A stretch of 47,769 bases of DNA from Bacillota bacterium (lineage in GTDB: Bacteria > Bacillota > Clostridia > Saccharofermentanales > UBA5734). The position numbers and the translations under genes are program-made. The notes under the pieces were generated by a model. The model had not been told where the DNA came from. It searched no databases and worked only from the letters and a program-made list of their open reading frames with translations. Below, piece by piece: positions 26,027 to 35,730 of the stretch (position 1 is the first letter of the stretch; each line of letters starts with the position of its first letter). The stretch spans positions 1-47,769 of the forward strand of contig JAKPNJ010000358.1 in assembly GCA_029548445.1 (NCBI GenBank). The letters are read 5' to 3'.

Positions 26027-28846
26027 TCATTCCTTTTCTTCCGGGAAATGCCCGGATGCACGGACCACGTCGGGCTGGGATGTCACCCGGTCCCGTTCCA
26101 GCCAATGAAACGCCGATGTCAGGACCGCTTCCCCCGGCTGGTTGCCGGATTCGACAAACAGCCGGATCTCGTTCTCCGGCTCCATCCGGCAGGAAGGAAG
26201 GTAATAGGTATCCTGGGGTGGGAGGGTCCATACCCGGCCCGCATTCCAGCCGTTCAGGAAAAGCTGCCCCTTCAGCCCGGCCGGAAACCGGATCCACAAG
26301 GGATCCATGGTCGCAACATCCGACTGCGGGAAGCGGGCCGAAAACCATGCGGGCCCCACGGTTCCCTCGCCAGGGGCCGCAGTCCCTTCCGGAATGCGCC
26401 ACGGACGGAAGGACCAGGCTGCCCGGGAGAACAGCGGTTGCCAAAGGGCGTGGAGGACCAGGCTGCCAGGCGAGCGCATCTCCCGATCTTCCCATACCAG
26501 GAACTCCAGCACATTGTCCCCAGCCCGGGAGAGGGTTTCGGGCAGGACCAGGTCCAGGTAACCGGATCCCGGGATGTCGAAGAAGTCGACAACCTGGCCG
26601 TTGCATACCAACAACAGGTTGGAGTGGCTTTCGGCCTGGAGATGGACGGGAACGGGCGCATCGAGACGGAACCGGACCCCGTGGGTCCGGTATGGCGTGC
26701 CCACCAGCCCTTCGACGTGGTCGTCCTCGTTCCGGTGCCCGGCCTTGTGGGGCACCAACGAGGGGACGAAGGTCCTGGCCGGTACCGCCGGCCAGGGTTC
26801 CACCGGAATCCGCACAGCCTGGAATGCGGGACCGAACAGCCCCTTCGACTCCCCCATGCGCCAGGCATGGCAGAAACGTCCCAGGTTGTCCAGCAGGAGC
26901 ACCAGTCGATTCTCCCCTGCGGGACAATGCAGGGGGATGGGGGCGCGGACCGCTCCCGGACCGGTTCCCCAGAGTCCCACGGATTGGCCGTTATGGAAGA
27001 TTGTCGCCCGGTCCTCGCAGTAAGGCAGGAACAGGTCGATCCTGTCCGCCTGCTCCTGGTGCCAGGATATCCGGTACCAGGCATACCCGTACGGGATACC
27101 GATTTCATCCACGGATTGCGGGGCCGGAAGCGACATCCAGTCCGATTCCGAACCGTCCGGGGGATCCGATGCGATCCGGCTGAAGGGAAGGGGAAGATCG
27201 GGACCGGTGGCACGCGCCGTCGCGGGATAGGGACAGGCCCGGATGCCCTCCTTCGTCACGGACCGGTACCCGGTTTCGTTGTCGGCCGGGACGATCCGGA
27301 CCCCGTCAGGATCCGCGTAGGCGGACCCGAAGAGGAGGCCGGAGCGGGTCTCCCAGGCGCGGGCCGCCAGGCCGCTGGACACCGCGATCACCCTGCAGGC
27401 CTCGGTTTCCAGGGTGGCCAGCGACGGCAGGCCCTGTCCGTCGACAGGCCTGTCCGGGATGGCCAGGCGGTATGGGACGCCATTCAGGGAGATGACCGTC
27501 TCCGTTCCGGGTGGACCGTGCACGACGAGGCCCTGGTCCGGGAAGAACCCCAACGGCATGCAATTGGCATGGTCCAGGACCAGGTCGTCCCGCAGTCGAA
27601 GGTTGAAGGGCAGGAACACCGCGCCCCAGGGAGGCAGGGAAACCGACAGGGTGGCGGAACCGGCCTGGATCGGGATGGTCCGGCCGGACGGACCGTCCAG
27701 GTTCGCCCAGGGTACGGTCGTCGTCTCCGGATCGGGCTCCGCCGGTTCCCCGCCCAGCGGGTCCGCGAGATATAACCAGTTTCCGGATGGGCCGACGGTT
27801 TCCAGGCGAAGTTCCCCGGCGTCGTCCCGGTCCGGTCGGCAGGGCCCGCGATCGGCCAGCTGGTCCCCGAATCGGCTGGACAGGAGATTCGAGAGGCGTG
27901 TCGCGTAATACTTTTCCGCCCGCCGGCCCCCCTCGCCCAGCGGCGCATCCAGGTCATAGCTGGTGGGTACGTGGCAGGAGGCCGCATATTGCAGGCGGCC
28001 GCCCATGAATCCGAAATTCGTTCCGCCATGCCACATGTAATAGGTATATTGGCCGCCCGCCCCCAGGATCTCCAGGGCCTTCCGGAGCACGGCCTCCCAC
28101 CCCTTGGCGGCATGCGGGCGCCCCCACCAGTCGACGCCGCCGCACCAGAACTCGGTCACCAGGAGGGGGGCATCGGGCTGGACCTGTCGCATCCGCAGCA
28201 GGTCGCCGGCGGGATCGTCCCACGTGTTGACGCACTCGATGGTGCCGCATCCCAGGTCGCCCTCGAACAACCGGTTGCAGTTGAGGATCGGGATCCGGAA
28301 GCCTGCGTCCCGAAACGACGCGGTGATGTCCCGGAAGTACGCCAGCCGTCCGGGAACGGCCGGCATATGGTGTTCGTTCTCGTTCTGGACCAGGAGGATG
28401 TTGCCGCCCCGGGTGGCGTCCAGGCCGGCCAGGTCCGGCAGGATGCGGCTGAAATACCGTCGCCAGTATCGGGCGAAGGCCGGGTCGTCGGTACGGATCT
28501 TCAGTCCCGGCACGGTGTTGAGCCAGGCGGGCAGTCCGCCGTAGTCCCATTCGGAACAGATATACGGCCCGGGCCGCAGGAGAATGGCAAGGCCTTCCTC
28601 GCCGGCTGTTTCGATGTATCGGCGGATATCCAGGTCGCCCGTGAAATCGAACCGCCCTTCCTCGGGCTCGTGGAGGTTCCAGGCCATGTAGGTACTGATG
28701 CAAGTCAATCCCGCCTGTCGAGCCTCGCGAAGGCGGGCCCGCCACAGGTCCGCCGGGACCCGGAAATAGTGCATCTCGCCGCAGGTGAGCCAGGTCCTGC
28801 GGCCATCGACCAAGTAGCTGCGTTCGTCCCAGGTAACCGTCCTCAT
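26027..28846 (-). CDS. GH35 beta-galactosidase-type enzyme
   Basis: A 939-residue protein. It starts at MRTVTWDERS (28846), where ATGA overlaps the preceding stop; the longer frame adds 26 residues from the other gene. The GH35 barrel is clear: CGEMHYFRVP, YMAWNLHEPEEGRFDF, LRPGPYICSEWDYGGLPAWL, ILLVQNENEHH (acid/base Glu158) and LLVTEFWCGGVDWWG (nucleophile Glu232). The remaining 600 residues include beta-sandwich jelly-roll domains usual in long GH35 enzymes (YRISWHQEQADRIDLFLPY; GQLFLNGWNAGRVW). No signal peptide is seen, so it likely acts inside the cell on terminal beta-galactosyl residues of imported oligosaccharides. Typical GH35 enzymes have ENEYG; here His follows the catalytic Glu. 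Confidence 0.9.
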   Translation of the reverse strand: MRTVTWDERSYLVDGRRTWLTCGEMHYFRVPADLWRARLREARQAGLTCISTYMAWNLHEPEEGRFDFTGDLDIRRYIETAGEEGLAILLRPGPYICSEWDYGGLPAWLNTVPGLKIRTDDPAFARYWRRYFSRILPDLAGLDATRGGNILLVQNENEHHMPAVPGRLAYFRDITASFRDAGFRIPILNCNRLFEGDLGCGTIECVNTWDDPAGDLLRMRQVQPDAPLLVTEFWCGGVDWWGRPHAAKGWEAVLRKALEILGAGGQYTYYMWHGGTNFGFMGGRLQYAASCHVPTSYDLDAPLGEGGRRAEKYYATRLSNLLSSRFGDQLADRGPCRPDRDDAGELRLETVGPSGNWLYLADPLGGEPAEPDPETTTVPWANLDGPSGRTIPIQAGSATLSVSLPPWGAVFLPFNLRLRDDLVLDHANCMPLGFFPDQGLVVHGPPGTETVISLNGVPYRLAIPDRPVDGQGLPSLATLETEACRVIAVSSGLAARAWETRSGLLFGSAYADPDGVRIVPADNETGYRSVTKEGIRACPYPATARATGPDLPLPFSRIASDPPDGSESDWMSLPAPQSVDEIGIPYGYAWYRISWHQEQADRIDLFLPYCEDRATIFHNGQSVGLWGTGPGAVRAPIPLHCPAGENRLVLLLDNLGRFCHAWRMGESKGLFGPAFQAVRIPVEPWPAVPARTFVPSLVPHKAGHRNEDDHVEGLVGTPYRTHGVRFRLDAPVPVHLQAESHSNLLLVCNGQVVDFFDIPGSGYLDLVLPETLSRAGDNVLEFLVWEDREMRSPGSLVLHALWQPLFSRAAWSFRPWRIPEGTAAPGEGTVGPAWFSARFPQSDVATMDPLWIRFPAGLKGQLFLNGWNAGRVWTLPPQDTYYLPSCRMEPENEIRLFVESGNQPGEAVLTSAFHWLERDRVTSQPDVVRASGHFPEEKE

Positions 28847-31197
28847 GCGGGTGCGGGCCCTCCGGCGGGATCGGGTTCCTGCCTGTTTCCCTCCAGGAGC
28901 ATGACCGTCCTGCGCAGGCCGCACAGGGCCTTGGGCCGCCGGATCCCCGCCCCGGACGGGGAGGGGTCCGGATGGATCTCGAGGCGGGCCAGGCCCAGGG
29001 GCTCAATGGCCAGGACTTCCCAGGCGAAGCCGGATCCGGGTTCCGCTCCCTGGTGGAGAACAACAATCTCGTCAGCCCTGTCCCCGTTCCCGTCGACCGC
29101 CGCCAGGAACCGGGCGGTGGGCGGCACGTCACAGGAGACCACGGTTCCATCCGGGCGGATCAGTCGGACCTCTGTCCGGTCCGGCCAGGCCAGCAGCAGG
29201 GCCAGGGCATCCCTGGAACGGCCGAGTCCCCTGCCCAGGACCGCGTCGGGCCGGATTCCGGCCAGCTCGATGCGGTTGCCGCCATAGGATGCCAGCGTGT
29301 CGGCCAGGGTTCGCAGCAGCGGCGTCCCGAGCGTCTCGGCGTCGGACATGGCGGGGAACAGGCGGATCCGGGGCATTTCCCAGTCGGCCTCGACCCCACA
29401 GGCTTCGAACGACCAGGACCCCGAAGGCGCCCGATATAGGAAGAGCCACTCGTCCGGCTTGCCGTTTCGGGCGGTACCGGCCAGGAGATGGAGGCCGGCC
29501 ATGGCCCTGGGGCGATCACCGATCGCATGGCGACAGGCCGGGTCCGCCACGACATCGACCAGGACCCCGTTCTGGCGAACGGCCCGGAGGTGGAACCCGT
29601 CGTCCTTCTCCACTCCCTGCACCAGCACATCCTCACCCCGGCTGTCCAGGGCCAGGCGGGTCATGCCGGCCAGGCCGGGACAGGGCCACGCCGACGGCAC
29701 GCGATGGGGTTGTCCCGTAACCCAGCGATCGCCATTCGAATAAAAGTCCAGGCAGCGGAGGGTCTCGAACGCCCCCGTTTCCTCCAGGAGGACAAGGGTC
29801 GACTGGCTGTAGACCCGGGGCGGATTCCCGACATCGTTCTCGACCAACCGCTGGAGGTCCCTGTCAAAATACTCGTTCGGGTCCTGGCAGCGATGGGGCC
29901 ACGAGGCCTCCGACAGCAGGAGGGTGCGCAGGCGGAGCAGGTTGGTCCTGGGCGAGAAGTCGTCCGCCCCTTCCCGGCACCAGCGCGTCCCCGGCCGCCC
30001 GGGATGGCCGGTGCTGAATAGGTACCACGGCGGCTCGAACTGGATGGCCGCGGCTCCCTCCCGAAGCGCCTTCAGGACGAAGGCGGCCAGGACTTCCACG
30101 GGGCAGTCGTCGTCATGGTGCGGGTAGTAGTGCCTGCCCGCGATGGTGAAGATCATCTCGCTCCAGAACCAGCTCTGGATGGACACGCCCCAGGATGCAC
30201 CCGGGATGTCCCTGAGCGGGTGGTGCGGATAGGGCAGGTCGAAGGCCAGGGTCCGATCGATGACCGCTGTCCTCGATCGGGTGGCGAACAGGACCGGATT
30301 GCGTTCGGACACGGCATTGCCCCGATCCGGACGGCCCTCGCGGACGACTTCCCCGAATCGCTCCAGGTTGTTGGCCAGACTGTAGTTGTTGTTGGCATAC
30401 GAGAAGATCGCGTTGGGTCCCAGCGCCTGGACGGCTGCCCGCTGGAGGGATGCGTAGGGTTCCGTATCGAAATAGGGATGATAGCCGGGTCCCTGGACAT
30501 ACCGGTCCAGGCTGCCGGATTCCGGGACATTCATGAGCCAGCAGGAATCGCTCCAGAACAGGGCCATGCCGGCTTCCCGGCAGGCCTCGATGCAGCCGGT
30601 CACGACATCGGGATCCAGGTAGAACGCATGGTCGTTCGTGTACTTCATGACCAGGTCCGACCCGTAGATCTCGTGGAATCGGATGCCGGAAAGGGCCTGC
30701 GGGAAGAGGGCCTTGAGTTCCACCAGGGTGTCCATGTCCATCGACAGGCCCCATCGCTCCTCCTCTCCCGTTCTTCTCAGGGGCGGGGGGCGCAGCGAAG
30801 ACAACTCCCCGTTCTGCTGCGTGCAGTTGCCCGAAGAGTAGAGTTCCAGGAACACCCCGATTCCGTCCTCCCGCGTGGACTCCCACGTGGCTTCGAAGAA
30901 GGACAGGAAATGATGGAGTCCCGGATGGATTCGGCTGGCTGGCATGGTCCCGCCGGATTCCCCCCACCCGTTCCGGTTATAGAAATGGACCGGATAGAGC
31001 AGGACCGCGACCCGATAGGCCGGGAGCAGCGGGACAAGGGCCTGGCGGATCCGGTCCAGGATGCGGTCCATGTCCGGCCAGTCGTCCCGATACCGGTTGA
31101 CCCGGTCGTGCCGCCACCCTTCCTCGATCTGGAAGATCAGCCAGGGGCGGGTATTGCGGGTTGGGGTCCTCCCAGGCTCGTGCTGCGCTGTCGTCAT
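28843..31197 (-). CDS. Putative glycosidase, cytoplasmic paralogue of the 23706 lipoprotein
   Basis: A 784-residue protein without signal peptide. Its start overlaps the preceding stop as ATGA (31194-31197) and its own stop overlaps the GH35 start in the same way. The motif series matches the lipoprotein at 23706-26012 in order: LIFQIEEGWRHD, VFLELYSSGNCTQQNGE, SMDMDTLVELKA, IRFHEIYGSD, LFWSDSCWLM, FSYANNNYS, SIQSWFWSEMIF and AIQFEPPWYLFST. The last 150 residues (FLAAVDGNGDRADEIVVLH) again resemble FG-GAP repeats. The pair was probably made by duplication, one copy kept at the surface and one without an export signal. The catalytic role is inferred from conserved Glu, Asp and Trp residues; the family is uncertain. 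Confidence 0.7.
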   Translation of the reverse strand: MTTAQHEPGRTPTRNTRPWLIFQIEEGWRHDRVNRYRDDWPDMDRILDRIRQALVPLLPAYRVAVLLYPVHFYNRNGWGESGGTMPASRIHPGLHHFLSFFEATWESTREDGIGVFLELYSSGNCTQQNGELSSLRPPPLRRTGEEERWGLSMDMDTLVELKALFPQALSGIRFHEIYGSDLVMKYTNDHAFYLDPDVVTGCIEACREAGMALFWSDSCWLMNVPESGSLDRYVQGPGYHPYFDTEPYASLQRAAVQALGPNAIFSYANNNYSLANNLERFGEVVREGRPDRGNAVSERNPVLFATRSRTAVIDRTLAFDLPYPHHPLRDIPGASWGVSIQSWFWSEMIFTIAGRHYYPHHDDDCPVEVLAAFVLKALREGAAAIQFEPPWYLFSTGHPGRPGTRWCREGADDFSPRTNLLRLRTLLLSEASWPHRCQDPNEYFDRDLQRLVENDVGNPPRVYSQSTLVLLEETGAFETLRCLDFYSNGDRWVTGQPHRVPSAWPCPGLAGMTRLALDSRGEDVLVQGVEKDDGFHLRAVRQNGVLVDVVADPACRHAIGDRPRAMAGLHLLAGTARNGKPDEWLFLYRAPSGSWSFEACGVEADWEMPRIRLFPAMSDAETLGTPLLRTLADTLASYGGNRIELAGIRPDAVLGRGLGRSRDALALLLAWPDRTEVRLIRPDGTVVSCDVPPTARFLAAVDGNGDRADEIVVLHQGAEPGSGFAWEVLAIEPLGLARLEIHPDPSPSGAGIRRPKALCGLRRTVMLLEGNRQEPDPAGGPAPA

Positions 31198-33959
31198 TCG
31201 GCCGCACCTCCCTTTCTGTCTCCGAATGTCAGTCGGAACCCATGGAGGCCGAAGGGCGCTGCGACAAACCGGATCCGGCCGCCTGCCTGCCGGTCGCCGA
31301 CAGGCCGCTCCACCAAGTCCACGGGCTGGACCTGGAGGCCGGGCACCCGGCAGACAAGGTCCACTTCCCGCTCCCTCCCCTCGATGTCCCGCAGGCGCAG
31401 GATCAGCCCGTCCCGGTCCTCCGCCTGCTTAAGGGAGAGGACGGCCATCCCCGGCACCGGGTCCAGGAGATTGACGCGGAGGGGTGGCGCAGCCTGCTGT
31501 CCCAGTGCTGCCTTCTGTCCCGGGGCCCGCCCGTCGACGGACTGCCCCGGTGCGGATCCGGCCAGGACAGGCAGCACGGTATCCAGGGCCTGCCGGAAAA
31601 CCCGGGCCGCCTCGAATGGCTCGGTCCGCGGCACCAGGCGGAAGCGGAAGGACATGTCCCCTTCGATCCACTGGGGGAAGTTGGATCCCCAACTGGTATT
31701 GAAGAGGTTGGCATGGATCTTCGGGGCCGATTCGACGGAATTGCCCCTGAACTTGTAGATTCCCTTCGTTCCCAGGGAAAGCAGGGGCGTATCCAGGGGC
31801 AGGAGGGTCATGCCCCCCGACTCGTCTTCCAGGTCGATCCAGTGTTCGCAGCAGTACAGCTGATGGTTGGCATTCCGCGCGATATCGCTGGCCGGATCCA
31901 CGATGCTGCCGAGCTTGTTGATGCGGCAGCGGGGTGCGGCCATCCGGAACGGAAAGGAAAGGTGGGCGGCTTCCACCATGGGCGTGGCCTGTTTTCCGGA
32001 CAAGTCGAGCCGAATGTCGAGATACGGCTCGTCCTGCGGCAGGGTTATGGTCATGCGCAGCCGGGAGGCGTTGCCGAAGGCCTCGACGCTGCGGCCGGAC
32101 AACTCGCCTGTCAGGGTCGCCCGGACATAATCGCGGCCGGTTTCGGTCCGGAGACGAAAGTCGGCGGCCGAGAACGTTTCATCCGCGGCGTCGAACGGAT
32201 AGCCCATCCGGCCATAATCGTTGACGGACCAGTCGAAGAAGCGGTAGGAATACGACCGGATGAATTCGGTGATCGTCCCGAACCCGATGATGTCATAGGA
32301 GTAGGCGCCCAGGACGCCATCGCCGGTGTCGTCCACCCATTCCCGGCCGTTGCGCCGGTCGACCAGGCTCACGATGCCGCCCCGCTTGCCGGACACCACC
32401 ACCCGGAGCCAGGGATTCGACAGGATAGCCTGTCCTTCGTCCCCCTCTTCATGACGGATTGGTTCCGTCCCGGGAGTACCGCCGACTGGCGGACCTTCCG
32501 TCGTCCCGGTCTCCCCGTCCGGATCCCGAACGGCCAGGGTCATGTACCCCAGGGGCGGCAAGTCCTTAACCCGGGCCATCCTGTGCCCTGACTCGACCCA
32601 GGATTCCACCGGGACGCCCGTGTCGGCCTCGACCAGGGGACCGGTCCCGGCCGGGTCGGCCGGTCCCAGGTCCACAACGGCTTGCCGGCTCCAGCCGCAT
32701 CCGTTGGCCACGACATGGCGCCGCCCCGCAACCGGCATGGCTGCGGCCAGGCTGTCCAGGGCTTCGGGCGCCAGCGCGTCCAGGACACCCTGCATGGCCC
32801 GGGCATACCCTCGCTGTTCCGCCCAGGATTCCTCGATCCTCCTGTAGGGTTCCGTGTCCCGCTGGGCCATGAACCGGCCCTTCTCGTATTCGCGGCCGTA
32901 TCCGAGGGTCGACTTGACATCCAGTCCCCAGGTGTGTTCGCCGAAAAGGATGGCCTGTTCGTATGCTTCCCGCAGGGAGATCCGTTCCCCGCGGCCCGTC
33001 CGGTCGTCCGCCCGGCCTGTCAACGAGCCGATGGAGATGAGTTTCTCGGTTTCGGTCAGGCGGTTGCGGGCGGACCGGATCATGGCCGTTTCCACGGGAT
33101 AGGACCCGGCCCCATGTATCCAGGTGTCCGCCAGGTCCTTTCGGACGACAGGAATCGCGGAGAGGTCGCATCGGGACATGTCCCCGTAGAAGTCATCGAG
33201 GGTTCCGGTCCGGATGTCCGCGTCGGGGAGCCGCTGCCGGATCGTTGCGATCATGCCCTCGATGGCGGAGGCGGACTGGGGACCGACATTGTCATTGGTC
33301 TGCATCAGGGCGAGCCAGGTCGGGAACGTCCAGTCGGGAGGCGGCACCAGCGGCGTGCCATACCCCATGCTGCTGTACATGGTCAGGACACGGCTGCCAT
33401 CCGGGCCTTCCCAGAAGAAGAGGGGCGGCACATCCGGCGGGGTGCTGCTGGAATTGCACCCCAGGTGGAGGAACCGGATGCCGGCCCTGGCCAGAAGGGT
33501 GGGCAGGATCCAGGTATGGCCGGGCACATCCGTCATCTTGGCGCTGACCGGCCAGCGGCCGAACAACTCCGACAACGTTCTCGAAAACAGCAGGCCCCGG
33601 ATGTAGTCCTCCAGGCCGCACGCTTCCGTATGGGTCGTGAATGGCAGGGCATGCCACGCGATCTGCCCTTCCAGGGCCAACCGGCGACCGGTTTCCAGGA
33701 TGTCTGCCTCTTCCCCTTCCTTCACGGGCCGGTTTCCGTTGGTGCCGGGTTCCGCGTGGATGGGCGGGAACAGGGTCTGCAGGAGGGGCCAGGAGGGCAT
33801 GGTCCACACATAGTGGAGGGACGGCCCCAGGGACTGGGTCTCCAGGCAGGTCTGCACGACCTTCGGCAGCATCCTGGCATGGAAGGAGTCGATCACCCGG
33901 GTGGCTAGGTCCGTGAACCCGATGTCGAAATGTGTCTTGAAGACCAGGATGATTTTCAT
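31194..33959 (-). CDS. GH38-like / DUF5054 glycosidase
   Basis: A 921-residue protein. The N-terminus MKIILVFKTHFDIGFTDLA carries the His-x-Asp metal motif of GH38 alpha-mannosidases (His10, Asp12). KMTDVPGHTWILPTLLARAGI (Asp144) corresponds to the GH38 nucleophile segment usually written DPFGHS. The C-terminal half has the beta-sandwich pattern of that superfamily (NPWLRVVVSGKRGGIVSLVDRRNG; LDIRLDLSGKQA). Proteins with this start are grouped as DUF5054. There is no signal peptide. It probably hydrolyses an alpha-linked sugar, perhaps mannose, from imported fragments, using a divalent metal. AAGGGAC precedes the ATG. Overlap with the next gene by ATGA shows tight coupling. The exact activity is not established. 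Confidence 0.8.
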   Translation of the reverse strand: MKIILVFKTHFDIGFTDLATRVIDSFHARMLPKVVQTCLETQSLGPSLHYVWTMPSWPLLQTLFPPIHAEPGTNGNRPVKEGEEADILETGRRLALEGQIAWHALPFTTHTEACGLEDYIRGLLFSRTLSELFGRWPVSAKMTDVPGHTWILPTLLARAGIRFLHLGCNSSSTPPDVPPLFFWEGPDGSRVLTMYSSMGYGTPLVPPPDWTFPTWLALMQTNDNVGPQSASAIEGMIATIRQRLPDADIRTGTLDDFYGDMSRCDLSAIPVVRKDLADTWIHGAGSYPVETAMIRSARNRLTETEKLISIGSLTGRADDRTGRGERISLREAYEQAILFGEHTWGLDVKSTLGYGREYEKGRFMAQRDTEPYRRIEESWAEQRGYARAMQGVLDALAPEALDSLAAAMPVAGRRHVVANGCGWSRQAVVDLGPADPAGTGPLVEADTGVPVESWVESGHRMARVKDLPPLGYMTLAVRDPDGETGTTEGPPVGGTPGTEPIRHEEGDEGQAILSNPWLRVVVSGKRGGIVSLVDRRNGREWVDDTGDGVLGAYSYDIIGFGTITEFIRSYSYRFFDWSVNDYGRMGYPFDAADETFSAADFRLRTETGRDYVRATLTGELSGRSVEAFGNASRLRMTITLPQDEPYLDIRLDLSGKQATPMVEAAHLSFPFRMAAPRCRINKLGSIVDPASDIARNANHQLYCCEHWIDLEDESGGMTLLPLDTPLLSLGTKGIYKFRGNSVESAPKIHANLFNTSWGSNFPQWIEGDMSFRFRLVPRTEPFEAARVFRQALDTVLPVLAGSAPGQSVDGRAPGQKAALGQQAAPPLRVNLLDPVPGMAVLSLKQAEDRDGLILRLRDIEGREREVDLVCRVPGLQVQPVDLVERPVGDRQAGGRIRFVAAPFGLHGFRLTFGDRKGGAAE

Positions 33960-33971
33960 GGCCTGTCCCTT

Positions 33972-35699
33972 TCACTCCGAGCCCGGGATTCCCTGGGCTT
34001 CGTCCCGGTCGCGGAGCGCCTGGAAAGCGCTGTCCAGCCGCGCCAGGACCATGGACTGCGGCAGGCGTGCCTGCAGTTCTTCCGCGATCCGGGGGAAGTT
34101 GTACAGATTGTGGATATCCGTATAGACCGGCAGGATACAGGGCTTTTCCCTGGAGGCGGCGGCTTCTTCCAGCCGTTTCACCAGCGCATCCAGGAGGACC
34201 GCCCGATCCTCGTCGTCCTGCATTTTTTTGTAGGTTGGGGACCAGGAGCCGGTTACCTGGTTTTGCCAGTACCAGAGCCAGGGTCCGAAACTCGTCGTGG
34301 GCGTTCCGTCCGGAAGCCTCGGGGGAATGACCCCCCGGTTCTTGACGGTCAGCCCCAGTGGCTTCAGGATCGCCGTGACAGCGGACAGGTCCGCTTCCCG
34401 GATTTCCCAGACATCGAACACCCGGATGTCCGCCAATGCGGAGAGGTCCGCCACATGGCGGGCATAGGCCTCCAGGTCTTCCTGCGACATGTCGCCCAGG
34501 TAGGCATACCCCGCTCCGGAAGCGCCGGCGAAAAAGCAGTCGTTGGGGGTGGCTTCCCGGTACAGGGTCTCCATCATGGCGGGATGACGGGTCGCCATGA
34601 TCGGGTTGATGCCCCAGTTCAGGGGATACTCTCCCCGCTCCTTGTTGTTCCAGCTTTCATAGTAGAAGGTCAGGGGTCCCTTCATCGTGTCTCCCTCGCT
34701 GGCCATGAGGCAGACGAACACCGAGTCGTCATCGGCGCGGGGGATCCCGTCCGGGCTGCTCTGCCGCAGGGTGCCGCGGGCCTTGACCTGGGCGTGGAAG
34801 CTGGCGTTGGTTCCGTAATGGAAGGCATAATGGCCCGCCCGGGAGACCATCGAGATCCAGTGGCCTTCCGGCTCCCCGAAGCCCGTGATCTCGGCGTTGG
34901 GCTCCAGGGCTTCCAGGATGCGCTTGTACAGCCTGGCCTGGTCCGGGCTGCCGCCCACCTTGTATCCATAGCTCTCCATCGGGATGTCGGCGCAGGTCAG
35001 TCGGAAGACGAATCCCCGCTGGCTGACGGCCCAGTCCATGCCGGGCCACTTCCAGGGTCCGGCCTTGACCCCGTCGATATCGGGGCCCAGGACCGAGTGG
35101 GCAACCGTGCGGCTTGATCGGGGCATCAGGTTGTCCAGGGCCCATTCGTAGGCTTCGACGGAATCGGCGAACCGCCCCCGCAGGTCCAGGACGATGTCCA
35201 GTCCCAGGGTCTCGAAGAGGGCCTGGTCCCGGAAATGGATCGTATTGGAGACCGGAAGCAGGTCGTCGAGGCCGCCCAGGGTAGCCGCGACATACGCCGC
35301 CCCGTCGACCCGGTCGTCATAGACCACCAGTCCCTTCAACCGGTTCGCAAAGGCCGCCAGGACCTGGCCATCGTCCGCCGAACGCGGGCGGATGCCGTAG
35401 TCCCTCACGTAGGTCTCCATCCATCGGTCTTCCTTGCGACCGAGGAAAAGATGGGGACCGTCCCGGTTGACGATGCCCTGCAGCGTCTCGAACTCGATGC
35501 GTCGCGGGTTGACGTTTTCCGGGATGTCAAGACAGAGGGTCTCGGGGTATTCCGGCATGACGGACGGGACTCCTTCCGTGGAGGTGGGATCCGGGCTGGG
35601 GGTTGCATCGGGGGCCGTCGTCGGGGTCGGCCCTGCGGGGCCGCATCCTGCAGCAAGGAAGAGGCAGGCCACAAGCAGGACGGCAAGGAATGCCGACAT
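33972..35699 (-). CDS. GxGYxYP-family putative glycoside hydrolase lipoprotein
   Basis: A 575-residue lipoprotein: lipobox at Cys19 (LFLAAGC), then a Thr/Pro/Ser linker to about residue 45. The motif GASGAGYAYLGD at about 393-403 is the family-defining GxGYxYP, here with Leu instead of Pro at the last place. The N-terminal part (about 55-210: RRIEFETLQGIVNRDGPHLFL, KGLVVYDDR, GLDIVLDLRGRFAD) matches the separate N-terminal domain of these proteins. VFVCLMASEGDTMKGPLTFY and PLNWGINP are also typical. The family is predicted to be a glycoside hydrolase, but its substrate is unknown. GGAGG lies 8 nt before the ATG. It follows the lipoprotein SBP after a stem-loop. Confidence 0.85.
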   Translation of the reverse strand: MSAFLAVLLVACLFLAAGCGPAGPTPTTAPDATPSPDPTSTEGVPSVMPEYPETLCLDIPENVNPRRIEFETLQGIVNRDGPHLFLGRKEDRWMETYVRDYGIRPRSADDGQVLAAFANRLKGLVVYDDRVDGAAYVAATLGGLDDLLPVSNTIHFRDQALFETLGLDIVLDLRGRFADSVEAYEWALDNLMPRSSRTVAHSVLGPDIDGVKAGPWKWPGMDWAVSQRGFVFRLTCADIPMESYGYKVGGSPDQARLYKRILEALEPNAEITGFGEPEGHWISMVSRAGHYAFHYGTNASFHAQVKARGTLRQSSPDGIPRADDDSVFVCLMASEGDTMKGPLTFYYESWNNKERGEYPLNWGINPIMATRHPAMMETLYREATPNDCFFAGASGAGYAYLGDMSQEDLEAYARHVADLSALADIRVFDVWEIREADLSAVTAILKPLGLTVKNRGVIPPRLPDGTPTTSFGPWLWYWQNQVTGSWSPTYKKMQDDEDRAVLLDALVKRLEEAAASREKPCILPVYTDIHNLYNFPRIAEELQARLPQSMVLARLDSAFQALRDRDEAQGIPGSE

Positions 35700-35730
35700 A
35701 TATGGATCCTCCAGACAGGGATCGGGCCGG

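Noticed and set aside
26027-26030. ATG at 26030 as the start of the 23706 lipoprotein
   Set aside because: It overlaps the GH35 stop as ATGA, but the ATG at 26012 has the better ribosome site spacing; kept only as an alternative.
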